Assembly: GCF_014207255.1 (NCBI RefSeq)
Contig: NZ_JACHCZ010000001.1
Coordinates: 608,592-672,591 of the forward strand
Length of the DNA stretch: 64,000 nt
Origin: Pseudomonas sp. JAI120
GTDB taxonomy: Bacteria > Pseudomonadota > Gammaproteobacteria > Pseudomonadales > Pseudomonadaceae
Reading direction: 5' to 3'
A program made the translations under genes and the position numbers. The notes beneath the pieces are model-generated. The model searched no databases. It was given only the letters and a program-made list of their open reading frames with translations, and was not told the origin of the DNA. Of this stretch, positions 35,039 through 42,025 are shown one piece after another (the stretch's first letter is position 1; each line of letters begins with the position of its first letter).

Positions 35039-36445
35039 TCAGGGCTGCTTACGATAAAACCCGGTCAGATAGTCCTGGCTGTCCGGCGCCGAGTTGTGCT
35101 CGATCACGGCAAAGCCCTTCACCAGTTGGATGTGATACGGCCCAGCCCGAGGCGGCGCCTGGGGTGTGCGCACGATGATCAGGTTTGCGGTTTCCATCGG
35201 CACGCGTTGGTGCGTAGTGATGATGATCTTGTCGGTGCCGGTGTCTTTGAGCGTCACGCTAAGTTCCGCCACCTCCCGGCCCTGGGCATCGCGGTCGGGA
35301 AGGATTTTCAGGTCGAGGTCACCGTCGCGGCCGAGGAAGTCGTCGCGCATCTGGTAATGGCCATCGCGCTGGTCACGGGCCACGTCGCCGAGTTTGTCGT
35401 ACTCAGGCTCCCGGTCCTGCCTGTGCAGTTGAATCTGCAGTTCAGGCTGGTCGCCCTTGGCGCCGCTGACCCAGGTGCCCGCGTAGGCATAGGGTTCGAC
35501 GGTTTCCCGCGTGATGCGCCAGATGCCGGTTTGACGGCCGTCATCGGCATATTCGTGCAGGTAGATAAAGGACTGGTCGCCGTATTCACCCTGGTCGCCC
35601 ACCAGCTTGATCGGCTTGCCGCTGCCGCTTTTGGTGTAGCGCAACTCACCGATCAGCACCGCGCCCTGTTGCTGGTACCAGAGTTGCACCGGGATCTTGC
35701 CGTTGAGGGTGCCGGCCAGGAACTCGGGGTCTTCGTTTACCGGCCCTTCCAGCCTTGGCGTTTCCAGCCATTGACCGTCCTTCCACTCGCCGGTGGTGCG
35801 CAGCATGTAGCCGCTGGGCATGCTGTTGTTGGCGTCATCGTCGGTCGCGGGCACTTCTGCCTGGGTGTACGAGCTGAGTTTTACCAGTTTGCCGTCGCGC
35901 ATCTGATAGCGGCTGGCGCGGGTCCAGCAGCAACCTCGGTCGGTCTGTGAATGGATAGTGCCGTCCTTGGGATTGACCGAAAACATCCCGCCGGAGGTCT
36001 CGTTGGCCAGCTCGGTCAAGGGACCATTGAGCACCCAGTGGGGCTTCTGCGGGTCTTGCAGGTAGACGTCGTAACTCGACTGAAAGTCTTTATCCGCGCC
36101 GTTGCCATTGCGGATCGCCAGGTCCTTGCGGCCATCCTGGTTGATATCGGCGAAGTACACCACGCCGTTCTCCCCCATCAGGCGCCAGTCCACGGTTTTA
36201 CCTTGCTGGTCCAACGGCACATGGGCATCCGGGGTCTGCAATTGCTGAAGGATTTCGAGTGAGCTTTTATCGCGCAGGGTGATGAGCGCCGGCGCCAGGT
36301 GCTGCAAGTCCTGCGGCAACTCCGGGAACAACACCTCGACCAGGTATTGACCGCTGGGGTCATTGACCGAGAACGAACGGGGCTCGGCCATGACGGGAGC
36401 GGCCAGGGTCAGGGAGAGGAGTACACCGCAGAGTCGCGTACGCAT
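35039..36445 (-). CDS. Secreted protein with calcium-loop-like repeat, function unknown
   Basis: A 468-residue protein. ATG 36445 is chosen because AAGGA lies eight bases upstream and the signal peptide MRTRLCGVLLSLTLAAPVMA starts there; 36454 is the alternative. YFADINQDGRKDLAIRNG is an FG-GAP/XAC2610-type loop with D-x-N-x-D-G. The paired Cys in DRGCCWTRASRY are notable. The rest is beta-rich. Exported to the periplasm or outside; role unknown. Confidence 0.75.
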   Translation of the reverse strand: MRTRLCGVLLSLTLAAPVMAEPRSFSVNDPSGQYLVEVLFPELPQDLQHLAPALITLRDKSSLEILQQLQTPDAHVPLDQQGKTVDWRLMGENGVVYFADINQDGRKDLAIRNGNGADKDFQSSYDVYLQDPQKPHWVLNGPLTELANETSGGMFSVNPKDGTIHSQTDRGCCWTRASRYQMRDGKLVKLSSYTQAEVPATDDDANNSMPSGYMLRTTGEWKDGQWLETPRLEGPVNEDPEFLAGTLNGKIPVQLWYQQQGAVLIGELRYTKSGSGKPIKLVGDQGEYGDQSFIYLHEYADDGRQTGIWRITRETVEPYAYAGTWVSGAKGDQPELQIQLHRQDREPEYDKLGDVARDQRDGHYQMRDDFLGRDGDLDLKILPDRDAQGREVAELSVTLKDTGTDKIIITTHQRVPMETANLIIVRTPQAPPRAGPYHIQLVKGFAVIEHNSAPDSQDYLTGFYRKQP

Positions 36446-36573
36446 CCAACGCATCCTTGCTGAAATTCGGGGGCGGGAGTGTAAAGGCAAATGGCGAAGG
36501 CTTCGAACAAATCGCTGTTTAGGCGCACTCAATGGCTGCTATGTTTTGTGCCTCACGAGCCAAAGGATGTGCC

Positions 36574-37137
36574 ATGGAACCGTTAGCCACCAACGCTGCA
36601 CTGGTGATCATCGACATGCAGCAGGGCATGAATGATCCGAAGCTCGGGCGCCGCAATAATCCGCAGGCCGAGCAGCAGTTGCAGCAGTTGCTCGGCGCCT
36701 GGCGGCAGTCGGGGCGGCCTGTGGTACACGTCAGGCACATCTCCCGTACCCCCGGCTCTGTATTCTGGCCGGGCCAGCCGGGCTGCGAATTTCAGCCTGC
36801 GCTGCAACCGCTGGCCCACGAACACGTAGTGGAAAAGAACGTACCTTGTGCCTTCACCGCCACGGGGCTGGAACGCTGGCTGCATGCGCGTTCGATCAAG
36901 CAACTGGTGATCGCCGGGGTGATCACCAACAACTCCGTCGAAGCAACGACGCGCACAGGCGGCAATCTTGGCTTTGACGTGATCGTCGCCGCCGACGCCT
37001 GCTACACCTTCGATCAAACCGATTTGTCCGGGCGCCTGTGGCCGGCCGAGGACGTGCACGCGCTGTCACTGAGCAACCTGGCAATGGACTACGCCAGGGT
37101 GGTCGAGACGGCTGGGATTCTCAGCGCTCTGCGCTGA
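36574..37137 (+). CDS. Isochorismatase/cysteine hydrolase family protein with Ser at the Cys position
   Basis: A 187-residue protein with AAGGA before ATG 36574. The catalytic Asp14 (VIIDMQQG) and Lys88 (VEKNVPCAF) of the family are kept, but the nucleophile motif reads GVITNNSVEATTRTGG with Ser121 in place of Cys. Cysteine hydrolases of this fold use that Cys to attack amides; entries with Ser may be a distinct subfamily with other chemistry. The last 17 bases overlap the convergent Nudix gene. Confidence 0.88.
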   Translation: MEPLATNAALVIIDMQQGMNDPKLGRRNNPQAEQQLQQLLGAWRQSGRPVVHVRHISRTPGSVFWPGQPGCEFQPALQPLAHEHVVEKNVPCAFTATGLERWLHARSIKQLVIAGVITNNSVEATTRTGGNLGFDVIVAADACYTFDQTDLSGRLWPAEDVHALSLSNLAMDYARVVETAGILSALR

Positions 37138-37582
37138 ACACGCCGGCCTGCGCCAGCATTTCAACCAGCGCTTCGGGCCACACCGTTTCCTCGGTGGCAC
37201 GCAGCGCCTGGGCCGACCACCAATGATGGTCCGCCATTACCTGGGTCTCTTCCAGCGTCCATTCGGCCTTGGACAGTTCGCTGCTGGCGGCGCGGACCAC
37301 AAAGTAGTGCTCGACGGCCGACACCGTTTCACCGCTGGGCAGCATCAGCGCAAATCGGCGCTCAGCGATGGACGCAGTAACGGCCTGCACCTGGATACCG
37401 GTTTCCTCGCGCAGCTCACGGATGGCAGCAGCCTCGAAAGTCTCCCCGGCTTCAACGCCGCCGCCGGGAGTGGCCCAGTAATTTTTACCGGCCAACGCGC
37501 CGTTTTTATGGACGAACCTGAACAACAGCACCTCGTGCGCGGGGTTGATCACCAGCAGTCGTGCTGCTTTTCGTTCACGCAT
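37121..37582 (-). CDS. Nudix hydrolase
   Basis: A 153-residue protein with a complete Nudix box, GGGVEAGETFEAAAIRELRE followed by ETGIQ, matching G-x5-E-x7-R-E-U-x-E-E-x-G-U. It hydrolyses nucleoside diphosphate derivatives of unknown identity. WWSAQALRATEETVWPEALV is the usual C-terminal helix. Convergent overlap of 17 bases with the hydrolase gene at 36574. Confidence 0.92.
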   Translation of the reverse strand: MRERKAARLLVINPAHEVLLFRFVHKNGALAGKNYWATPGGGVEAGETFEAAAIRELREETGIQVQAVTASIAERRFALMLPSGETVSAVEHYFVVRAASSELSKAEWTLEETQVMADHHWWSAQALRATEETVWPEALVEMLAQAGVFSAER

Positions 37583-37612
37583 GGGTGTATTCCTTGGGTA
37601 GTTTTCCAGTAA

Positions 37613-37807
37613 TTGCGCAATGGTCTTGGCAGCTCCCTTGCTTTAGCCGAGTGCGGGGACGCCGGCAAGGGCAACCTGGCCGACCCCAAGCGTTTCGGCA
37701 CCGTGGATTACAACCTGGGCGTGGTCAACGGCATTCTCAACGTCGACGCGCTGCGCCTGGCCCAGGAAAAAGGCATCACGCCGCGGGATCGCAGCCAAGA
37801 GCAGTAA
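37613..37807 (+). pseudogene. Short coding remnant before the repeat array
   Basis: A 64-residue frame whose second part, GKGNLADPKRFGTVDYNLGV then VNGILNVDALRLAQEKGITP, looks like the end of a larger protein, with codon usage of a real gene. The first residues are not convincing and no ribosome binding site is present. I read it as a 3' remnant; the parent family is not recognised. Confidence 0.4.
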
Positions 37808-37814
37808 AACGACC

Positions 37815-38490
37815 CAACTGTGGAAGGGGGCTTGCTCCCGATAGCGGAGTGTCAGTCAACTGATTTATTAGCTGATCCACCGTCATCGGGAGCAAGCCCC
37901 CTCCCACATTCAGACCGAGGCGTGTCAGCCCACGCCTACTTCAACCACGCGACTTTTGGCAGTCGCCCATGCGACCGAAATCTGCCGGATGTAAACAGCT
38001 CAACTGTGGAAGGGGGCTTGCTCCCGATAGCGGAGTGTCAGTCAACTGATTTATTAGCTGATCCACCGTCATCGGGAGCAAGCCCCCTCCCACATTCAGA
38101 CCGAGGCGTGTCAGCCCACGCCTACTTCAACCGCGCGACTTTTGGCAGTCGCCCATGCGACCGAAATCTGCCGGATGTAAACAGCTCAACTGTGGGAGGG
38201 GGCTTGCTCCCGATAGCGGAGTTTCAGTCAACAGATTCATTAGCTGATCCACCGTCATCGGGAGCAAGCCCCCTCCCACATTCAGACCGAGGCGTGTCAG
38301 CCCACGCCTACTTCAACCACGCGACTTTTGGCAGTCGCCCATGCGACCGAAATCTGCCGGATGTAAACAACTCAACTGTGGGAGGGGGCTTGCTCCCGAT
38401 AGCGGAGTGTCAGTCAACTGATTTATTAGCTGATCCACCGTCATCGGGGCAAGCCCCCTCCCACGTTCAGACCGAGGCGTGTCAGCCCAG
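37815..38490. repeat. Tandem array: 186-bp unit, three full copies and one partial
   Basis: CAACTG at 37815, 38001, 38187 and 38373 marks units exactly 186 bases apart. Each starts with a REP pair (GGGAGGGGGCTTGCTCCCGA against TCGGGAGCAAGCCCCCTCCC) and ends with about 80 bases not seen elsewhere. Units differ at few positions (A/G in the first arm, one A/G in the second half, some changes in the loop of unit three, one base lost in unit four). The partial unit overlaps the nirD stop codon. On the minus strand each full unit reads VVEVGVG-stop, echoing the nirD end VVEIGLG-stop. Because 186 is divisible by three, a long but meaningless frame runs through. Confidence 0.92.
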
Positions 38491-38844
38491 ACCTATTTCC
38501 ACCACTCCAGCATTCAACCGCACCGGCCACACCCGCAAACGCTGATGCGGTGCTTCCAGGCATTGGCCGTCGTGCAAACGGTAATGCTGCTTGTAGATCG
38601 GTGCAGCCACCACCAGGTCGCCCTTGATGCTGCCGACCAGCCCACGACCAATCACATTCGCGCCGGATTCCGGGTCGTGGTTGTCGATGGCGTACAGCGT
38701 CTGCTCCTGGGCGCCGGGCAGGTAGAACAGCGCGACTTGGGCGCCGTCCAGCCACACAACCACGCCGGAATTACTCACCAGGTCGGTCTCGTTGCACACG
38801 CTTTTCCAGGTGGCAAGGTTGCGCTGCGTGTTGGACTGGCTCAT
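38482..38844 (-). CDS. nirD: Nitrite reductase small subunit
   Basis: A 120-residue Rieske-type subunit of assimilatory NADH-nitrite reductase. ATG 38844 has GAGGAG about eight bases upstream and shares one base with the nirB stop. Family segments are VSNSGVVVWLDGAQVALFYL, AIDNHDPESGANVIGRGLVG and DLVVAAPIYKQHYRLHDGQC. NirD lacks the Cys-His ligands of true Rieske proteins, and I see none here. The 3' end lies in the repeat array. Confidence 0.95.
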   Translation of the reverse strand: MSQSNTQRNLATWKSVCNETDLVSNSGVVVWLDGAQVALFYLPGAQEQTLYAIDNHDPESGANVIGRGLVGSIKGDLVVAAPIYKQHYRLHDGQCLEAPHQRLRVWPVRLNAGVVEIGLG

Positions 38845-41387
38845 CAGGCAAGCTCCTCGGTGACGGGAATCAGGTTGAGTTCGGCGGCCATGATCGGCCG
38901 ACGCTGGCCGCGTTCCTGGACAAAGTGGATGTCCGGGTCGGGGCGTTTGTCGTTGACGAAGGTGCGGAAGCGCTTGAGTTTTTCCGGATCTTTCAGCGCG
39001 TTGGCCCACTCGCATTCGTAGCGGTCGACCACCAGTTGCATCTGCGCTTCAAGCTCGGCGCCCAGGCCCAGGCTGTCGTGCAGGATCACGTCCTTGAGGA
39101 AATCCAGGCCGCCTTCCAGGCTTTCGCGCCAGACCGAGGTGCGTTGCAACTTGTCGGCGGTGCGGATGTAGAACATCAGGAAGCGGTCGATGTACTGGAT
39201 CAGCGTGGCGTCATCCAGGTCGGTGGCGAACAGTTCGGCGTGGCGTGGGCGCATGCCGCCGTTGCCGGCGACGTAGAGGTTCCAGCCCTTCTCGGTGGCG
39301 ATCACGCCCACGTCCTTGCTCTGCGCCTCGGCGCATTCGCGGGTGCAGCCGGACACCGCGAACTTGAGCTTGTGCGGCGAACGCAGGCCCTTGTAGCGGT
39401 CCTCGATCAGCAGCGCCATTTTCACGCTGTCCTGCACACCGTAGCGGCACCACGTGCTGCCCACGCAGGACTTCACCGTGCGCGTGGACTTGCCGTAGGC
39501 GTGGCCGGTTTCAAACCCGGCCGCGATCAGCTCGGCCCAGATGTCCGGCAGCTCGTGCAGTTGCGCACCGAACAGGTCAATACGCTGGCCGCCGGTGATC
39601 TTGGTGTAGAGGTCGTACTTCTTCGCCACTTCGCCAATCACGATCAGTTTGTCGGCAGTGATCTCGCCGCCCGGAATACGCGGCACCACCGAGTAGGTGC
39701 CGTTCTTCTGCATGTTGGCCATGAAGGTATCGTTGGTGTCCTGCAACGGCACCAGGGATGCGTCCATGATCGGCTGGTTCCAGCACGAGGCCAGGATCGA
39801 CCCCACCGCCGGTTTGCACACATCGCAACCGGTGTGGCCACGGCCGTGTTTGGCCAGCAGTTCTTCGAAGGTGGTCACCCCTTCCACGCGCACCAGGGCA
39901 TACAACTCCTGGCGGGTATAGGCGAAGTGTTCGCACAGGCTCTTGTCGACGCTGACCCCACGGGTAATCAGCTCGTGCTCGAACACCTGCTTGAGCAACC
40001 CGGCACACCCACCGCAACCGGTGCAGGCCTTGGTCTGCGACTTGAGCAGGCCGAGGTCGCTGCAACCGGCGTCGATGGCCGAGCAGATAGCACCCTTGTT
40101 GACGTTGTGGCACGAGCACACCGTGGCCGAGTCCGGCAAGGCGCCTGGGCCGAGGGTCGGTGCGCCGCTGGACGATGGCAGGATCAGGCTGGCCGGTTCG
40201 GCCGGCAGCGCGATGTTGTTCTGCATGTATTGCAGCAAGGTGTCGTAGTAGCTGTTGTCACCGACCAGCACCGCGCCGATCACGTGTTTGCCGCTCGCAT
40301 CCACCACCAGGCGCCGATAGCTGGCGCTCGCCTCGTCGATGAACTGGTAGCTGCGCGCACCCGGTGTATGGGCGTGGGCGTCGCCGATGGAGCCCACGTC
40401 CACGCCCAGCAACTTGAGCTTGGTGGACATGTCGGCGCCGACAAACGGCTCAGCGGTGTGCTCGCACAACAACGCGGCGACGCCACGAGCCATCTGGTAA
40501 CCCGGCGCAACCAGGCCGAACAGGCTGCCGTTCCAGGAGGCACATTCGCCAATCGCGTAGATATGCGGGTCGCAGCTCAAGCACTCGTCGTTGATCACCA
40601 CGCCGCCGCGCGGGCCAATGTCCAGGCCGGCCTGGCGGGCCAGGGCATCCTGGGCGCGGATACCGGCGGAGAACACGATCAGGTCGGTTTCAAGGAATTC
40701 GTCATTGGCAAAGTTCATGCGGTAGCGGTACTGCTCGCCGGCACTGATCGATTGAGTGGCGCGGGACAGATGCACACCGACGCCCAGCCGCTCGATCTGG
40801 GCCTTGAGCGCCAGACCGCCAAAATCATCCAGCTGTACCGGCATCAAGCGCGGCGCGAACTCCACCACGTGGGCTTCCAGGCCCAGGCTTTTCAGGGCGT
40901 TGGCGGCTTCCAGGCCGAGCAGGCCACCGCCCACCACCACACCACGGCGCGCATTGGCGGCAGCGGTGCGAATGGCGTCGAGGTCTTCGAGGGTGCGATA
41001 CACCAGCCGCGAGTCGCCTTCAGCGCCCTCGATCGGCGGCACGAACGGATAGGAACCGGTGGCCAGCACCAGCTTGTCGTAGCCCACGCAGCCCTGGGCG
41101 GTGATCACTTCACAGCGTTCGCGGTCAATCTCCAGCACCGGCACCCCCAGGTGCAAGGTGACGCCCGGGACCTGGTACAGCGAGGCGTCGGACAGTGCCA
41201 GCGACTCGGCATCGCGGCCGGTGAAATACTCGGACAGATGCACGCGGTCATAGGCACGCATCGGCTCTTCGCTGAACACGTGCAGCCGGTAGTGATCCAA
41301 CGCGCCGCGTTCGATCAGTTGCTCCACGCAATGGTGGCCGACCATGCCATTGCCGACGACGATCAGGGTTTTCATCTGTTTGTTCAT
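38844..41387 (-). CDS. nirB: Nitrite reductase large subunit
   Basis: An 847-residue cytosolic NADH-dependent enzyme that reduces nitrite to ammonia with siroheme. FAD site (VVGNGMVGHHCVEQL) at the N-terminus, NADH site (VVVGGGLLGLEAANALKSLG), BFD-type [2Fe-2S] cluster (CSCHNVNKGAICSA, CTGCGGC), then ferredoxin-like domains and the siroheme/[4Fe-4S] ligands CVGSTWC and CTRECAEAQ. Start MNKQMKTLIVVG at 41387 or at 41375. Co-transcribed with nirD. Its 168-base leader contains an intrinsic terminator. Confidence 0.96.
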   Translation of the reverse strand: MNKQMKTLIVVGNGMVGHHCVEQLIERGALDHYRLHVFSEEPMRAYDRVHLSEYFTGRDAESLALSDASLYQVPGVTLHLGVPVLEIDRERCEVITAQGCVGYDKLVLATGSYPFVPPIEGAEGDSRLVYRTLEDLDAIRTAAANARRGVVVGGGLLGLEAANALKSLGLEAHVVEFAPRLMPVQLDDFGGLALKAQIERLGVGVHLSRATQSISAGEQYRYRMNFANDEFLETDLIVFSAGIRAQDALARQAGLDIGPRGGVVINDECLSCDPHIYAIGECASWNGSLFGLVAPGYQMARGVAALLCEHTAEPFVGADMSTKLKLLGVDVGSIGDAHAHTPGARSYQFIDEASASYRRLVVDASGKHVIGAVLVGDNSYYDTLLQYMQNNIALPAEPASLILPSSSGAPTLGPGALPDSATVCSCHNVNKGAICSAIDAGCSDLGLLKSQTKACTGCGGCAGLLKQVFEHELITRGVSVDKSLCEHFAYTRQELYALVRVEGVTTFEELLAKHGRGHTGCDVCKPAVGSILASCWNQPIMDASLVPLQDTNDTFMANMQKNGTYSVVPRIPGGEITADKLIVIGEVAKKYDLYTKITGGQRIDLFGAQLHELPDIWAELIAAGFETGHAYGKSTRTVKSCVGSTWCRYGVQDSVKMALLIEDRYKGLRSPHKLKFAVSGCTRECAEAQSKDVGVIATEKGWNLYVAGNGGMRPRHAELFATDLDDATLIQYIDRFLMFYIRTADKLQRTSVWRESLEGGLDFLKDVILHDSLGLGAELEAQMQLVVDRYECEWANALKDPEKLKRFRTFVNDKRPDPDIHFVQERGQRRPIMAAELNLIPVTEELA

Positions 41388-41425
41388 ATCAAGCACCCGA
41401 CAACGTTCATCACGATTTAAAAAGC

Positions 41426-41460
41426 AAAAAAAAACGCCTGAAACCTTACGGTTCCAGGCG
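41426..41460 (-). terminator. Intrinsic terminator inside the nirB leader
   Basis: On the minus strand CGCCTGGAACC-GTAA-GGTTTCAGGCG is followed by nine T. It lies between the sigma-54-like promoter and the nirB start, 38 bases before the gene, so it must be overridden for expression. This is the layout of nitrate-responsive antitermination by NasT/NasR (ANTAR proteins). Confidence 0.85.
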
Positions 41461-41486
41461 TCTTTGCCTGTTCTTATGCGGGATCG

Positions 41487-41507
41487 GATCGGCGACTGCG
41501 CCGGATC
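41487..41507 (-). promoter_or_regulatory. Upstream hairpin in the nirB leader
   Basis: On the minus strand GATC-CGGCGCAGTCGCCGATC pairs as GAT/ATC and CGGCG/CGCCG around CAGT, 27 bases before the terminator stem. It may be the target of an antitermination protein. The A1-G4 hexaloop pair typical for ANTAR proteins was not clearly seen. Confidence 0.4.
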
Positions 41508-41563
41508 TACCGCTTTATGCCCCTGTTGTCGATCGTCGTTGACCGAGGTGGGTTGAGGGGGAG

Positions 41564-41582
41564 CTTGCAGGGTCTGTGCCAA
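41564..41582 (-). promoter_or_regulatory. Sigma-54-like promoter of nirBD
   Basis: On the minus strand TTGGCACAGACCCTGCAAGC has GG and GC separated by exactly ten bases and matches TGGCAC-N5-TTGC with one change. Transcription would begin near 41555, leaving a leader of about 168 bases that includes the terminator. Confidence 0.7.
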
Positions 41583-41723
41583 TTGGCCGCAAGCGAGCAC
41601 TCACGGCGGCGACAGGCAATCAACTGCACAATGCACACCCAATTTCGCCTCCAACTGGTGCACCTTGCTTCAAAAAAGCGCACGTTCAAAGGATCACAAA
41701 TGCTTCTATGGTGAGGGGGACTG

Positions 41724-41860
41724 TTGTGGCGAGCGGGCTTGCCCCGCGTTGGGTGGCGAAGCCGCCCCATTACTGCCACTGCTTGCTTCCTGTAAGGACT
41801 GAGGTGCCTGGGTTTGGGGCTGCTGCGCAGCCCAACGCGGGGCAAGCCCGCTCGCCACAA
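41724..41860. repeat. Paired REP element with perfect 30-bp arms between the nir and nas promoters
   Basis: Arms 41724-41753 and 41831-41860 are perfect reverse complements (TTGTGGCGAGCGGGCTTGCC at the start of the left one), 77 bases apart. Related pairs lie at 52673-52809 and 57736-57872. It sits between the two divergent sigma-54-like promoters. Confidence 0.9.
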
Positions 41861-41880
41861 TTAACCTGTGCCCAAGGAAT

Positions 41881-41896
41881 TGGCGCGTGACTTGCT
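41881..41896 (+). promoter_or_regulatory. Sigma-54-like promoter of nasA
   Basis: TGGCGCGTGACTTGCT has GG and GC exactly ten bases apart and TTGCT in the -12 element. The expected start is near 41907, giving a leader of about 119 bases with its own terminator. Confidence 0.7.
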
Positions 41897-41943
41897 AGGA
41901 ACACACACAGAGCAGTCAACGCTGATTGCCCATTCACGACAAA

Positions 41944-41992
41944 GGCGCCGTGCAATCCCCGTTTCCAACGGAGGGTTGCAGGGCGCTTTTTT
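41944..41992 (+). terminator. Intrinsic terminator inside the nasA leader
   Basis: GGCGCCGTGCAATCCCCGTT pairs with AACGGAGGGTTGCAGGGCGC and is followed by six T at 41987-41992. It ends 33 bases before the nasA start and is downstream of the promoter, mirroring the nirB leader. Confidence 0.85.
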
Positions 41993-42025
41993 GTTGGCGG
42001 GCAGAAAAAGTTTCGAGGGTTACGG

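Noticed and set aside
37815..38490. Possible CRISPR array
   Set aside because: The repeat period is 186 bases with no short repeat-unique spacer pattern and no cas genes; units are nearly identical throughout.
37820..38545. A 241-residue repetitive reading frame across the array
   Set aside because: It exists only because the 186-bp unit is a multiple of three and lacks stops in this frame; the peptide is translated REP sequence.
38925..41420. An 831-residue reading frame antisense to nirB
   Set aside because: It is the third-position shadow of a high-GC gene; nirB has all cofactor motifs and the opposite frame has none.
41387..41555. Twin A1-G4 hexaloop hairpins for an ANTAR protein in the nirB leader
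   Set aside because: A hairpin precedes the terminator, but its loop does not show the expected A and G positions, so only the terminator is claimed.
41600..41720. NtrC binding sites upstream of the nirB promoter
   Set aside because: GGTGCACC and related pieces are present near 41658, but spacing does not fit the NtrC dyad well enough to report a site.
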